Part shown: one piece after another, positions 29,169-40,426 of the stretch | Numbering within the stretch: the first letter of the stretch is position 1 | Layout: every line of letters starts with the position of its first letter | Assembly (NCBI GenBank): GCA_029287535.1 | Contig: JARFQY010000325.1 | Coordinates: 1-45,582 of the forward strand | Reading direction: 5' to 3' | DNA length: 45,582 nt | Origin: Filomicrobium sp. | GTDB lineage: Bacteria > Pseudomonadota > Alphaproteobacteria > Rhizobiales > Hyphomicrobiaceae | Program-made: the position numbers and the translations under genes | Notes under the pieces: model-generated | Told to the model about the DNA's origin: nothing | Database searches by the model: none | The model's input: the letters and a program-made list of their open reading frames with translations, nothing else

Positions 29169-30089
29169 ATGGCACGACGTAAGAAAGGCCGGCCGGTCAA
29201 TGGCTGGCTGATCCTCGACAAACCGGCCGGTCAGACCTCGACCCAGGCCCTCGCCACCGTCAAACGCTTGTTTGACGCCCAAAAGGCCGGACACGCCGGT
29301 ACGCTAGACCCTCTGGCCACCGGTGTGCTGCCCATTGCCTTCGGTGAAGCGACCAAGACCGTCTCTTATGCCGTCGATGGCGAAAAGGCCTACCGCTTCA
29401 CGGTTCGCTGGGGGGCGGAAACAACGACTGACGACAGTGAAGGGCAAGTCACGGAAACGAGCGACGTGCGGCCAACTGAAGACGAGATCGAGGAGATCCT
29501 TGGTCGTTTCATCGGCGAGATCAGCCAGGTGCCGCCGCAGTTTTCAGCAATCAAGGTCGACGGCCAACGCGCCTACGATCTCGCCCGTGACGGTGAGATG
29601 CCGGAACTTCAGGCCCGGGAAGTCATTATCGATGATCTGCGCCTCGTCACCTGTCCCGACGCCGATACTGCCGTGTTGGAGGCCGAGTGCGGCAAGGGGA
29701 CCTATGTCCGTGCCATCGCTCGCGATATTGGCCGGCAGCTTGGTTGCCGTGGTCATGTTGTGGCATTGCGCCGCCTTCGTGTTGGTCCGTTCGAGGACGA
29801 GATGGCGCTTTCCCACGATGAACTGAGTGATGCGCTCGAGGAGGGCGGGTTGGAGGCGCTGGAGCCTTTCCTGCATCCTGTTGAGGCCGCCTTGAACGAG
29901 CTGACCGAATTGGCGCTCTCGCCGGCTGATGCGGCCAATCTTGCCCGTGGCCAGACGGTGCTCTTGCGAGGCCGCGATGCGCCGGTGTTCTCCGGGTCAT
30001 TCTACGCCACGAGCCGCGGCAAGCTCGTTGCCCTGGGGGAGGCTGAACGCGGCCAACTCCGCCCTACCCGCGTGTTTAATCTGGGATAG
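29169..30089 (+). CDS. truB: tRNA pseudouridine(55) synthase TruB
   Basis: TruB makes pseudouridine 55 in the T-loop of tRNAs. The catalytic aspartate is in [18 protein letters not shown] near residue 50. The motif [21 protein letters not shown] and the PUA-like C-terminus ([10 protein letters not shown]) are intact in 306 residues. ATG 29169 has AAGGAAG 6 nt upstream and gives [19 protein letters not shown]. The open frame back to 29037 overlaps rbfA and is not used. Confidence 0.95.
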   Translation: MARRKKGRPVNGWLILDKPAGQTSTQALATVKRLFDAQKAGHAGTLDPLATGVLPIAFGEATKTVSYAVDGEKAYRFTVRWGAETTTDDSEGQVTETSDVRPTEDEIEEILGRFIGEISQVPPQFSAIKVDGQRAYDLARDGEMPELQAREVIIDDLRLVTCPDADTAVLEAECGKGTYVRAIARDIGRQLGCRGHVVALRRLRVGPFEDEMALSHDELSDALEEGGLEALEPFLHPVEAALNELTELALSPADAANLARGQTVLLRGRDAPVFSGSFYATSRGKLVALGEAERGQLRPTRVFNLG

Positions 30090-30159
30090 GACGGTATATC
30101 CTCTCAGCCCGATGAAAACGCTGGCGCACGCGCTCAGATCATGTATAAGGAGCAGTTAT

Positions 30160-30184
30160 CGCGGGCCTGAAAGCCCGCGTTTTA
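30160..30184 (+). terminator. Stem-loop with T-run between truB and rpsO
   Basis: CGCGGGC (30160-30166), loop CTGAAA, GCCCGCG (30173-30179), then TTTTA. It can end truB transcripts or act as an attenuator ahead of rpsO, whose start is 93 bp further on. Confidence 0.75.
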
Positions 30185-30215
30185 CATTTCGCGACCCCGC
30201 TGGACGACATCCCGG

Positions 30216-30243
30216 CTGCGGCCGCAGGCGCCAACAAGGTGCC
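30216..30243 (+). promoter_or_regulatory. Candidate S15 autoregulatory leader structure
   Basis: Two dyads stand in the rpsO leader: the palindrome CTGCGGCCGCAG (30216-30227) and GGCGCC-AACAA-GGTGCC (30227-30243, one G-U pair). They share base 30227, so they are alternative or stacked. S15 is known to repress its own mRNA through leader structures in several bacterial groups. The match here is by position and structure only. Confidence 0.35.
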
Positions 30244-30276
30244 ACCCGACCAATCCACAATCAGAAAGGATGCCCG

Positions 30277-30546
30277 ATGTCGATAACGCCTGAGCGCAAG
30301 ACCGAACTGGTCCATTCGTTTGCCACCAAGGAGGGCGATACAGGATCCCCCGAGGTCCAGATCGCTATCTTGACCGAACGCATCAACAACCTGACCGAGC
30401 ACTTCAAAAGCCACAAGAAGGACAATCACTCACGTCGCGGCCTTTTGAAACTCGTCTCTCAGCGGCGCCAGCTTTTGGACTATGTCAAAGGCAAGGACGT
30501 GCCGCGCTATCAGACGATCATCGAGAAACTCGGCATCCGCCGTTAA
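30277..30546 (+). CDS. rpsO: 30S ribosomal protein S15
   Basis: An 89-residue S15 that binds 16S rRNA helices 20-22 and nucleates the platform. The block [51 protein letters not shown] is almost canonical. ATG 30277 follows AAAGGA. rpsO-pnp is a conserved pair, and RNase III processing of the leader between them is known in E. coli. Confidence 0.98.
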   Translation: MSITPERKTELVHSFATKEGDTGSPEVQIAILTERINNLTEHFKSHKKDNHSRRGLLKLVSQRRQLLDYVKGKDVPRYQTIIEKLGIRR

Positions 30547-30835
30547 TGGCTCCGTTGCCCTTGCACTCATCAATCGCACGGCATCAACCAGAACGACCCG
30601 ACCACCACACTGCGCCGGCCCGGACCGTTGGGACTCGGTGCTCAACACGAGCTTGCGCCGTGCGGCGCGGCTGGGTGACGACGGCCAGATTGCGCTCATC
30701 TTCCGCCTGCACAACAACTCGGGGCTGCGCCGCGCCGGCCGGCCCGGGGTCGCAAGACAAGATGCGCGCACGTGCTACAAGACGCTCGCAAAAAATGAGA
30801 GCGAACCGAAATCCGAAATCAGAAAGACGACCGAT

Positions 30836-33028
30836 ATGTTCGATATTCATCGCGTGGAAATCGATTGGGGCGGCCGCAAGCTGTCGCTTGAAACAGGCCA
30901 TGTAGCCCGCCAGGCTGATGCATCCGTTTTCGCGCAATACGGCGAGAGCAGCGTGCTCGCAACCGTTGTTGCCGCGAAGCAGCCCAGACCCGGCATCGAC
31001 TTCTTCCCGCTGACCGTAAACTACCAGGAAAAGACTTATGCCGCGGGTAAGATCCCTGGCGGCTACTTCAAGCGCGAGGGGCGCCCGACGGAAAAGGAAA
31101 CGCTGACCTCGCGGCTGATCGACCGACCCATACGTCCGCTCTTTATCGATGGCTTCAAGAACGAAACCCAGGTCATCATCACCGTGCTCTCGCACGACAT
31201 GGAAAATGACCCGGACATCCTCGGCATGGTCGCCGCTTCCGCGGCCTTGACCCTGTCAGGTGTGCCGTTCCTTGGTCCCATTGGCGCCGCCCGCGTTGGC
31301 TACATCGAAGGCGAATTCGTCCTCAATCCGATGATTGACGAGATGCAGGAAAGTATTCTCGACCTTATTGTTGCCGGCACCGAAGATGCCGTCATGATGG
31401 TCGAATCCGAAGCCCAGGAGCTGTCGGAAGACACCATGCTCGGGGCCGTGATGTTTGGCCAGCGTCATTTCCAGCCCGTTATTCAGGCGATCATCAAGCT
31501 TGCCGAGACGGCCGCCAAGGAACCATGGGACGTTTCTGTTCCCGACAAGGACAAGTACCTGGAACAGGTCCGCGCCATCGCCGCTGATGCGCTCTCCGAT
31601 GCTTTCAAGATTGCCGAAAAACAAAAGCGCACTCAGCTCGTCAGCGAGATCAAGGAGAAAGTCTTCTCCGACATTGAACTCTCCGAGGACGACCCTGCCG
31701 AGCAGGCTTTGTTGGCCGGCACCTTCAAGTCGGTTGAGGCCGACATCATGCGCTCCTCGGTCGTCAAGACCGGCCAGCGCATCGATGGCCGTGACCTGAA
31801 GACCGTTCGTCCCATTATAAGTGAAGTACAAGTCTTGCCGCGCACGCACGGCTCAGCGCTGTTCACGCGCGGCGAAACCCAGGCCCTGGTTGTGGCCACG
31901 CTCGGCACGGGCGAGGACGAACAGTTCGTCGATACGCTCGAGGGGACGAAGAAGGAGCGCTTTATGCTCCATTACAACTTCCCGCCCTACTCCGTTGGCG
32001 AAACCGGTCGCATGAGCGGTCCTGGTCGACGCGAGATCGGTCACGGCAAACTCGCCTGGCGCGCGGTGCACCCGCTCATGCCAACCAGCGAGGAGTTCCC
32101 ATACACGATCCGCGTCGTTTCCGAGATCACCGAGTCGAACGGCTCCTCGTCAATGGCGACGGTCTGCGGCACCTCGCTGGCGCTGATGGATGCGGGCGTC
32201 CCGCTGAAGGCGCCCGTTGCTGGGATCGCCATGGGTCTCATCAAGGAAGGCAATGACTTTGCCGTCTTGTCGGACATCCTCGGAGATGAGGATCACCTTG
32301 GCGATATGGACTTCAAGGTCGCCGGCACGCAGAACGGTGTCACGTCGCTGCAGATGGACATTAAGATCACTGGCATCACCGAGGAGATCATGCGCATCGC
32401 CCTCGACCAGGCCAAAGACGGGCGGCTGCATATCTTGGATGAGATGTCCAAGTCTCTGACAGACGCACGTGCCGATCTCGGTGAATACGCGCCACGAATT
32501 GAGACGATTAAGATTCCAACCGACAAGATCCGCGAAGTCATCGGAACCGGCGGCTCGGTCATTCGCTCCATCGTCGAGGAATCTGGCGCCAAGATCGATA
32601 TCGCCGACGACGGCACGATCAAGATTGCCGCTGCCCAGCGAGAGTCTATCGAAGAAGCCACGCGCCGCATCCTGGAAATTACGTCTGAGCCGGAAGTCGG
32701 CGTGGTCTACCGGGGCAAGGTCGTCAAGATCGTCGATTTCGGCGCTTTCGTGAACTTCTTTGGTGCGCGCGACGGGCTGGTCCACATTTCCCAGCTCAAC
32801 CAGGGGCGCCCGGCGACGGTCGATGAAGTCGTCAAGGAAGGCCAGGAAGTTTACGTGAAGCTGTTAGGCTTCGACGATCGCGGAAAAACACGCCTCTCGA
32901 TGAAGGTCGTCAACCAAGAGACCGGCGAGGAGATTCCCCGCGAAGAGGGTGAGCCGGAAGAGCAAAGCGGTGGTGGTCGCCCAGGCGGCGGCCGTCGCGA
33001 TCGCCGCCCTCGCCGCGACCGGGACTGA
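30836..33028 (+). CDS. pnp: Polyribonucleotide nucleotidyltransferase (PNPase)
   Basis: PNPase degrades RNA 3' to 5' with phosphate and is part of the degradosome. The 730-residue protein has a first RNase PH domain ([17 protein letters not shown]), an alpha-helical linker, and a second RNase PH domain with the catalytic region [15 protein letters not shown]. Then follow a KH domain ([21 protein letters not shown]), an S1 domain ([31 protein letters not shown]) and a Gly/Arg-rich tail. ATG 30836 gives [13 protein letters not shown] as in relatives; its ribosome binding site is weak (AGAAAGA). The frame is open back to 30482, through the whole rpsO-pnp gap. Confidence 0.97.
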   Translation: MFDIHRVEIDWGGRKLSLETGHVARQADASVFAQYGESSVLATVVAAKQPRPGIDFFPLTVNYQEKTYAAGKIPGGYFKREGRPTEKETLTSRLIDRPIRPLFIDGFKNETQVIITVLSHDMENDPDILGMVAASAALTLSGVPFLGPIGAARVGYIEGEFVLNPMIDEMQESILDLIVAGTEDAVMMVESEAQELSEDTMLGAVMFGQRHFQPVIQAIIKLAETAAKEPWDVSVPDKDKYLEQVRAIAADALSDAFKIAEKQKRTQLVSEIKEKVFSDIELSEDDPAEQALLAGTFKSVEADIMRSSVVKTGQRIDGRDLKTVRPIISEVQVLPRTHGSALFTRGETQALVVATLGTGEDEQFVDTLEGTKKERFMLHYNFPPYSVGETGRMSGPGRREIGHGKLAWRAVHPLMPTSEEFPYTIRVVSEITESNGSSSMATVCGTSLALMDAGVPLKAPVAGIAMGLIKEGNDFAVLSDILGDEDHLGDMDFKVAGTQNGVTSLQMDIKITGITEEIMRIALDQAKDGRLHILDEMSKSLTDARADLGEYAPRIETIKIPTDKIREVIGTGGSVIRSIVEESGAKIDIADDGTIKIAAAQRESIEEATRRILEITSEPEVGVVYRGKVVKIVDFGAFVNFFGARDGLVHISQLNQGRPATVDEVVKEGQEVYVKLLGFDDRGKTRLSMKVVNQETGEEIPREEGEPEEQSGGGRPGGGRRDRRPRRDRD

Positions 33029-33058
33029 TCGAAGTCAAAGAGATCAGACCGAAATGAT

Positions 33059-33098
33059 AAAGGGCCGCGCGGGTGTTTCCCGCGCGGCCCTTTCGCTT
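33059..33098. terminator. Strong (bidirectional) terminator after pnp
   Basis: A perfect 15-bp stem: AAAGGGCCGCGCGGG (33059-33073) with CCCGCGCGGCCCTTT (33079-33093), loop TGTTT. The A/T ends give a short U-run on either strand. It lies between pnp (plus) and the convergent gene ending at 33123. Confidence 0.93.
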
Positions 33099-33122
33099 TG
33101 AGTTGATGTCCCGCTCGGCGGT

Positions 33123-33869
33123 CTACTTGCAGTCCACGGTGACCGTGAACGACCACGAGTTGTTGGCCTCGTTGGATTCTTCGACAAGATTGTAGGGATC
33201 AACGACGGCAAATACCCTCACCTTCGTCTCGCCGCGTGCACCGTCTCCGATGGCTCCGGCGAAACCCGCCTTCTTATAAAGCAGCTCTTCCTGGTTTAGG
33301 GTCATTTTGCCAGTGCGCAGTTCACCGATACTCTCCTGGAACTCGCGAATTGCCGAGACCGTGTTGTAGCCCAACTGTGCGTCGACGCCCTTGGGATCGA
33401 AACCGATATCAAGAAGCGCCTGCTGAATGTTGCGGATGCGCTCAGGATTGCGAGTGTAGCTGCCGTCGGTGTCGGGTTTGGAGGCGGTTTGACCAGGATT
33501 GAAATTGCGGCCCCGCTTTACGACACCCTCACCCAGACGAAATGCGATGCCCTGCTGGTCGTAAGGCTCGAGCTTCTGGCGCTCGGGCCGCTTATCGATC
33601 ATATCGATGCTTTCTGGAACATAGACGACCAGCATGGACCGCGTCAGCCGCTCGGCAACATTGACCTGGGCGATATCCTTGCCCTGGTTCTTAATGGCGA
33701 TCCGACCTGTGGCAATGGGCTCGTCAACGGAGCACCCGCCGGCCAGCACGTATGAATCTCCGGTGTTGATAACGAGGTCGGGCAAGGCGTGTGCCGCCGT
33801 TGCCGTCATCGCAAGAGTCGCAGCCAACACCCCCGACAGGGCTGCTATCCGTTGATTGATCGTCCGCAT
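33123..33869 (-). CDS. Secreted CARDB-like protein with an inserted peptidoglycan-binding domain
   Basis: A 248-residue exported protein of unknown role. The signal peptide is MRTINQRIAALSGVLAATLA onward, with likely cleavage after AHA. Mature residues begin LPDLVINTGD, the opening strand of a CARDB domain. A matching last strand comes at the C-terminus (VRVFAVVDPYNLVEESNEANNSW). Between them is a PG_binding_1-like helical segment (NPERIRNIQQALLDIGFDPKGVDAQLGYNTVSAIREFQ). Two cysteines, in GGCSVDE and VDCK at the end, could form a disulfide closing the CARDB fold. ATG 33869 is preferred to a GTG at 33884 because GGGGA lies upstream and the leader is better. It is divergent to the RlpA-like gene. 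Confidence 0.75.
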   Translation of the reverse strand: MRTINQRIAALSGVLAATLAMTATAAHALPDLVINTGDSYVLAGGCSVDEPIATGRIAIKNQGKDIAQVNVAERLTRSMLVVYVPESIDMIDKRPERQKLEPYDQQGIAFRLGEGVVKRGRNFNPGQTASKPDTDGSYTRNPERIRNIQQALLDIGFDPKGVDAQLGYNTVSAIREFQESIGELRTGKMTLNQEELLYKKAGFAGAIGDGARGETKVRVFAVVDPYNLVEESNEANNSWSFTVTVDCK

Positions 33870-34176
33870 ATCATTTGTCCCCACTTGTCCTGCGCCCCAT
33901 CCTCGGACGGCATTGGGCGGTCCTTGTGCCCCAAAATTCCAAGACCACTTTCAAGAAGCCGATCACGCGATCGTTCTGATCCAGTCAGCAGCCAATACGC
34001 AATCGGCCCAACGCAACGTCTTCAAATGAACAGATTGAAGCCCTTTCCGATTCCAAATAGGGATTCGCTGCATAAATCAATTCCGCCAGGGCACCACTCG
34101 ACGGCCATTGTGCGTTTACCATTTCTGCATGTGGAACAAGTCGTTCCATTGGCGAGTACTGATTGCGCAAGCAAAG

Positions 34177-34221
34177 TGTGCAAGATTCCCCTAGTCATTG
34201 TGCAAGCCACCAGGGGGAATC
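34177..34221. repeat. Direct repeat and inverted repeat upstream of the RlpA-like gene
   Basis: TGTGCAAG occurs at 34177-34184 and 34199-34206, 22 bp apart (two helical turns). An inverted pair overlaps it: GATTCCCCT (34184-34192) and AGGGGGAATC (34212-34221). Together they look like an operator or leader hairpin in the 363-bp divergent region 33870-34232. I see nothing else definite there. Confidence 0.4.
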
Positions 34222-34232
34222 GTCTTTCGGCC

Positions 34233-35687
34233 GTGCGTATCGCGCTTCCACAGGAAAAAGCCTCGAATCGCCGTTCAAAGCGCTGGACTGCGGGACTTCT
34301 CTTGTTCGCCATGGCGTTGCCTGCCCCAATCAGCGCCAAGACGCCCGGCGGGCAGCACTGCTACAAGGGCATATGTCATCGCGTCAAAACCATCAGCGAG
34401 ACACGCGCGCTGATTGGTAAGACACTGCGGTTGAAGGCATCGCATTATGGGCATTGTCGCAGCGATCGATACAACCCGTGCCGTCTGACCAGTTCAGGTG
34501 AGAAGTTTCGCGCTGACGCCCCGGACAATGCCGCGAGTCCGGACCTTCCAAATGGCACCATTCTGCTGATCTACTACCCCGCGACCGGGCGCGCTGCCGT
34601 TGTGCGCGTCAACAACGCCGGACCCTATTGGCATGGCCGCCGCCTCGATGTCTCACAAGCAACGGCACAGGTGTTGGGATTTGCCCGTAAGGGAATCGCC
34701 AAGCTGCACGTCAGGGTCCTGCGCGCGCCCATCGAAAGTGAGGCCCGTTACCGGAATGGCCGGCGGTACCGGCGGGTGCCGGGTTACATCGGCAGATTCG
34801 CGTCGCTCGATGCTGCCGAAAAGGCTGTGCGATTCATCGCCTCATTCGCGGCGCGCTCCAGGCTCGCGCAAGTGGACTTCGCGGACTTTGACGAACTCGC
34901 GCTGGAAGCTATTCCGGTTCGCAACGTCGAACGCGACGAGCCCTTTGCCACAAACGCTCCCGCACGCCTGTCAGCCCGCAAGCTCGAAGCAGCACGGCCT
35001 TCGTTCGAATGGTTGAACGAGGCCCAGCCATCGGGAGTTGTGCGGCTTGCCGCCACCGCCAGCGGTGTCCGGTTAAACGAGATGCGAAGGTTGGCGCAGG
35101 TTGCTCCCTCAGCCAACGCGCGCTCCCTTGCAGCTGCGCGCTCCGCCGAGAGGGCGAGCTTGACCAGGTCCCGTCAACTGCCGGGGCACGTTCCCGAAGT
35201 GGTAGTGTCGCCCTTGCGCTTCGCCGCATTGAATCGCGAGTTGTTGCCGCGAGCCATGCATCAGGAAAGCCGGGCCGATCCACGACAGCTGACACCGCTG
35301 TCCGCAATCCGCACAGTGACTGCCCGGTCCGACGAGGATTCTCTGTATCGCCGCATCATACAATTCGCGCAGGCGGCACGCGCGGCTGCGCGCAGAACGA
35401 TGTTTCGGCCAAGGGCGGCGACAACCAAGCCCCCGCCGCGCGAACAAAGCGTCGGATGGTGGAAACGAGCCTCCTGGAACTGGAGCTTTAAATCCGTTTT
35501 CATGGCGCTGGCCGATGCCGCCAACGAAGCCTCTCGACGGGCCCGCGCCAGCGTGAGCCGCTATCCGGCCCAATTGCCAACGCTCCCGTCCGAGAAGGCG
35601 GCGCAACGCGACCCTCACCAGGGCATTCCGGCACGCCCGGCACACCAGGCGTCACGGCCAGAGTACGCGACGCAGTTTTCACCTTGA
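34233..35687 (+). CDS. RlpA-like double-psi beta-barrel exported protein
   Basis: RlpA proteins bind or cut glycan strands of peptidoglycan at division sites. From GTG 34233 the product has 484 residues, with a basic n-region (RRSKRW) and a hydrophobic segment ending in PISA. The barrel follows: LKASHYGHCRSDRYNPCRLTSSGEKF, LPNGTILLIYYPATGRAAVVRV and GRRLDVSQATAQVLGF. The usual N-D-x-G-P motif reads NNAGP (Asn128 in place of Asp). The remaining 300 residues are Arg/Ala-rich with no recognised domain; an SPOR domain is not evident. The start is uncertain: the frame opens at 33789, an ATG exists at 34026, and no start has a good ribosome binding site. Confidence 0.72.
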   Translation: MRIALPQEKASNRRSKRWTAGLLLFAMALPAPISAKTPGGQHCYKGICHRVKTISETRALIGKTLRLKASHYGHCRSDRYNPCRLTSSGEKFRADAPDNAASPDLPNGTILLIYYPATGRAAVVRVNNAGPYWHGRRLDVSQATAQVLGFARKGIAKLHVRVLRAPIESEARYRNGRRYRRVPGYIGRFASLDAAEKAVRFIASFAARSRLAQVDFADFDELALEAIPVRNVERDEPFATNAPARLSARKLEAARPSFEWLNEAQPSGVVRLAATASGVRLNEMRRLAQVAPSANARSLAAARSAERASLTRSRQLPGHVPEVVVSPLRFAALNRELLPRAMHQESRADPRQLTPLSAIRTVTARSDEDSLYRRIIQFAQAARAAARRTMFRPRAATTKPPPREQSVGWWKRASWNWSFKSVFMALADAANEASRRARASVSRYPAQLPTLPSEKAAQRDPHQGIPARPAHQASRPEYATQFSP

Positions 35688-35706
35688 TAGCGCAGCATTC
35701 GGGCGC

Positions 35707-38073
<2,367 letters not shown>

Positions 38074-38095
38074 GGTCCCCCTCCTTTTGAAGGGC

Positions 38096-38112
38096 ATACC
38101 CAGTGGGGGTAT
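38096..38112. promoter_or_regulatory. CsoR-type operator 1 (copA side)
   Basis: ATACCCAGTGGGGGTAT, an imperfect palindrome of the ATACCCC-N-GGGGTAT class used by copper-sensing CsoR repressors, 23 bp upstream of the copA start. Confidence 0.7.
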
Positions 38113-38122
38113 CTGTACGTTC

Positions 38123-38151
38123 TTGACCGATATACCCCCAGGGGGTATAAA
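38123..38151 (+). promoter_or_regulatory. csoR promoter with embedded operator 2
   Basis: TTGACC (38123-38128), a 17-bp spacer and TATAAA (38146-38151) form a good sigma70 promoter. The perfect 19-bp palindrome TATACCCCCAGGGGGTATA (38131-38149) fills the spacer and overlaps the -10, so bound CsoR would block polymerase. Transcription would start close to 38158, the csoR ATG. Confidence 0.75.
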
Positions 38152-38157
38152 GTCAAC

Positions 38158-38433
38158 ATGTCAAACGAGCAAAAGACCAAACTGACAAAGCGGCTGGCGA
38201 GGGTTGAAGGCCAGGTCCGCGGCGTGCAGCGCATGATCGAGGAAGACCGCTATTGCATCGACGTCGTGACGCAGATTTCAGCCGTCCGCGCCGCCTTGCT
38301 GAAGGTGGAACAGGAGATCTTGAAGGATCACGTCGCTCACTGCGTCGAACACGCGATCTCAAGCGGCGATGCCGAGGATCAGCGACGCAAGGTGGCCGAG
38401 CTTTTGGACATCCTCAACCGCTCACAACGGTGA
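38158..38433 (+). CDS. csoR: Copper-sensing transcriptional repressor CsoR
   Basis: A 91-residue all-helical repressor that releases DNA when Cu(I) binds. The copper ligands Cys33, His58 and Cys62 have exactly the 25- and 4-residue spacings of the known CsoR Cys-His-Cys site. The N-terminal block [22 protein letters not shown] is typical. Start ATG 38158 has no Shine-Dalgarno, and the predicted transcription start coincides with it. It is divergent from copA, which it most likely controls, and from itself by autoregulation. It converges on murI with an 18-bp gap. Confidence 0.93.
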   Translation: MSNEQKTKLTKRLARVEGQVRGVQRMIEEDRYCIDVVTQISAVRAALLKVEQEILKDHVAHCVEHAISSGDAEDQRRKVAELLDILNRSQR

Positions 38434-38451
38434 CCGCACCGGGAGCCACTA

Positions 38452-39366
38452 TCAGCCCTTGTTCCGGGCCCCGGGTAGGAGGCCGATTTCGACAGCTTCA
38501 AATTGCGGAACGTCCGGCCAGAAGATGCGTGCCCGCGAACTGATTTCGCTGGCGTCGCCCGTTGTCAGCATCGTCAGGTTGCGCGGCTGCGGATGAAAGC
38601 CGCCCAGGTAATGCGGATGCCGGGTAAGATAATCCTCAAGGCTGTCGGCGACCAGCTGGGGTTGCGACAAGATGCGTGTAGCCGGTGGCAGGTGTGTCCG
38701 GAACAAATCGTCGACAAGAGGAAAATGCGTACAACCGAGAATAGCCCTGTCAGGCACGCCGCCTTTGGTTTGCTCGAGTAAAGCCGTCACCCCCTCCTTG
38801 ACAAGCCCGTCAAGTTCATCGCGCGAAGCCTCGTCCTCGATAGCCCCGGCCAGATGGGCGCAAATCTGCTGCAGCACCTCCACTTTCGGGCAGCGCTTGC
38901 GGATCTCCTCGCGATAGACACCCGAGGTGATGGTCCGCGTTGTTCCGAATACGGCAATGAGGTCGGAGTTAAACTTTTGCGGGTATTGCGGGGTCGTAAC
39001 GGCCCAAGGTGTTTGCGTCGCCGCCTCAACCGTCGGCGCTACGATCCCCAGCACATTGTACCCCGTCCACCCTGAACCTGGCAGCCAGCTCTGCTGCAGG
39101 CGCCGAGCCGCAACCGCGGTGGCCGTATTACAACCAAGCATGACAAGCCGCGCGCCGCGCGCGAACAAGGCCTCCACGCCCCGCCGGCTGAATTCCACGA
39201 TCGTGTCCGATGGCCGATTACCATAGGGCACGTTGGCATGGTCACCGAGGTAGCAGAAAGTCACGTCCGGGAAGCGGTTCGCCAGCGACCGAAGCACCGT
39301 GAGCCCGCCCAATCCTGAATCGAAGACACCGATCATGGAGGGATGTGTGCTCCGGCTTCTGGGCAT
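38452..39366 (-). CDS. murI: Glutamate racemase
   Basis: MurI makes D-glutamate for peptidoglycan. The 304-residue protein shows IGVFDSGLGGLTVLRSL at the start and the two catalytic cysteines, Cys79 in MLGCNTATA and Cys212 in ILGCTHFPLV. Start ATG 39366 is used. An in-frame TTG lies two codons upstream, and an internal ATG just before IGVFDSG is also possible. The C-terminus is longer than in E. coli by about 20 residues (SSRARIFWPDVPQFEAVEIG). Confidence 0.94.
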   Translation of the reverse strand: MPRSRSTHPSMIGVFDSGLGGLTVLRSLANRFPDVTFCYLGDHANVPYGNRPSDTIVEFSRRGVEALFARGARLVMLGCNTATAVAARRLQQSWLPGSGWTGYNVLGIVAPTVEAATQTPWAVTTPQYPQKFNSDLIAVFGTTRTITSGVYREEIRKRCPKVEVLQQICAHLAGAIEDEASRDELDGLVKEGVTALLEQTKGGVPDRAILGCTHFPLVDDLFRTHLPPATRILSQPQLVADSLEDYLTRHPHYLGGFHPQPRNLTMLTTGDASEISSRARIFWPDVPQFEAVEIGLLPGARNKG

Positions 39367-39438
39367 CGTCAAGACGCCCGGATGACCATTTGCTCAAGCC
39401 TGTGACTTGTGCACTCGTATAGCCTTGGCCGGCGGGCG

Positions 39439-40281
39439 TTAGGAGCCGCCGCCGCCAGCTTCGATTTCCTTCAAGGCCTCAAGTGTCGGCATTGCGACAG
39501 TCGAGTAACCGCAGTCCACGAAGTGAACCTCACCGGTCACACCACTACCGAGATCCGACAACAGATAGAGTGCTGATCCGCCCACCTCGTCGAGCGTCGG
39601 CGTCCTGCGTAAGGGCGAATGATCGCGCTGGTAGTTGAAGATGGCCCGTGCATCGGAGACTCCGGCGCCCGCCAGCGTGCGCATCGGCCCCGCGGAAACG
39701 GCGTTGACGCGAATGCCCTGAGGTCCAAAGTCAGACGACAGATAGCGCACCGAAGCTTCAAGCGCGGCTTTCGCCACACCCATGACGTTATAGGACGGGA
39801 CCCAGCGTGTTGCTCCGGCGTACGACAGGGTCAGCAGCGAGCCGCCGTTCGGCATCAGTTTGGCGGCACGGTTGGCGACCTCTGTGAACGAGAAGCAGGA
39901 AATCACCATGGTGTTGATGAAGTTCTCGCGCGTGGTTTCAGCGTAGCGGCCCGCCAATTCGCGCCGGTCCGAGAAGGCCAGTGCGTGGACGACAAAATCC
40001 AGACTGCCCCACGTTTTCTCGATTTCCGCGAAGACGTTGTCGACGGTTTCCAGATCGCTCACGTCACACGGCACGATGATTTTCGAGCCAACCGACTCCG
40101 CCAGCGGGACCGCGCGGCGCCCGAAAGCTTCACCTTGATACGTGAATGCCAGTTCTGCGCCCTGCCCCGCCAGCACACGCGCGATACCCCACGCGATCGA
40201 TCGCTCGTTGGCAACACCCATTACAAGCCCACGTTTGCCCTTCATAACCGGGCCAGGAATTGCAATGTCAGTCTCAGACAT
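39439..40281 (-). CDS. fabI: Enoyl-[acyl-carrier-protein] reductase FabI
   Basis: FabI reduces enoyl-ACP with NADH in fatty acid elongation and is the target of triclosan-type inhibitors. The SDR-fold protein of 280 residues has the FabI cofactor loop GVANERSIAWGIA. Its catalytic pair is Tyr164-x6-Lys171, with a second Tyr at 154, the same spacing as E. coli Tyr146/Tyr156. ATG 40281 has GAGGAA 6 nt upstream. It follows fabB by 145 bp. That gap holds the small hairpin GTTCCC-CC-GGGAAC (40382-40395) and nothing else I can assign. Confidence 0.95.
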   Translation of the reverse strand: MSETDIAIPGPVMKGKRGLVMGVANERSIAWGIARVLAGQGAELAFTYQGEAFGRRAVPLAESVGSKIIVPCDVSDLETVDNVFAEIEKTWGSLDFVVHALAFSDRRELAGRYAETTRENFINTMVISCFSFTEVANRAAKLMPNGGSLLTLSYAGATRWVPSYNVMGVAKAALEASVRYLSSDFGPQGIRVNAVSAGPMRTLAGAGVSDARAIFNYQRDHSPLRRTPTLDEVGGSALYLLSDLGSGVTGEVHFVDCGYSTVAMPTLEALKEIEAGGGGS

Positions 40282-40426
40282 CTGAGTTTCCTCACTTGGG
40301 TAATTGGTTTGCTACGATCAAAGCCGAAGTCGTTCGCAGCTTGAAGCGGCAGCAACCTGCCATAGTCCGCCGCCCTGTGTGGTTCCCCCGGGAACGGCAT
40401 TGGTTTGGCGCTACCCGCTTCAGGCG

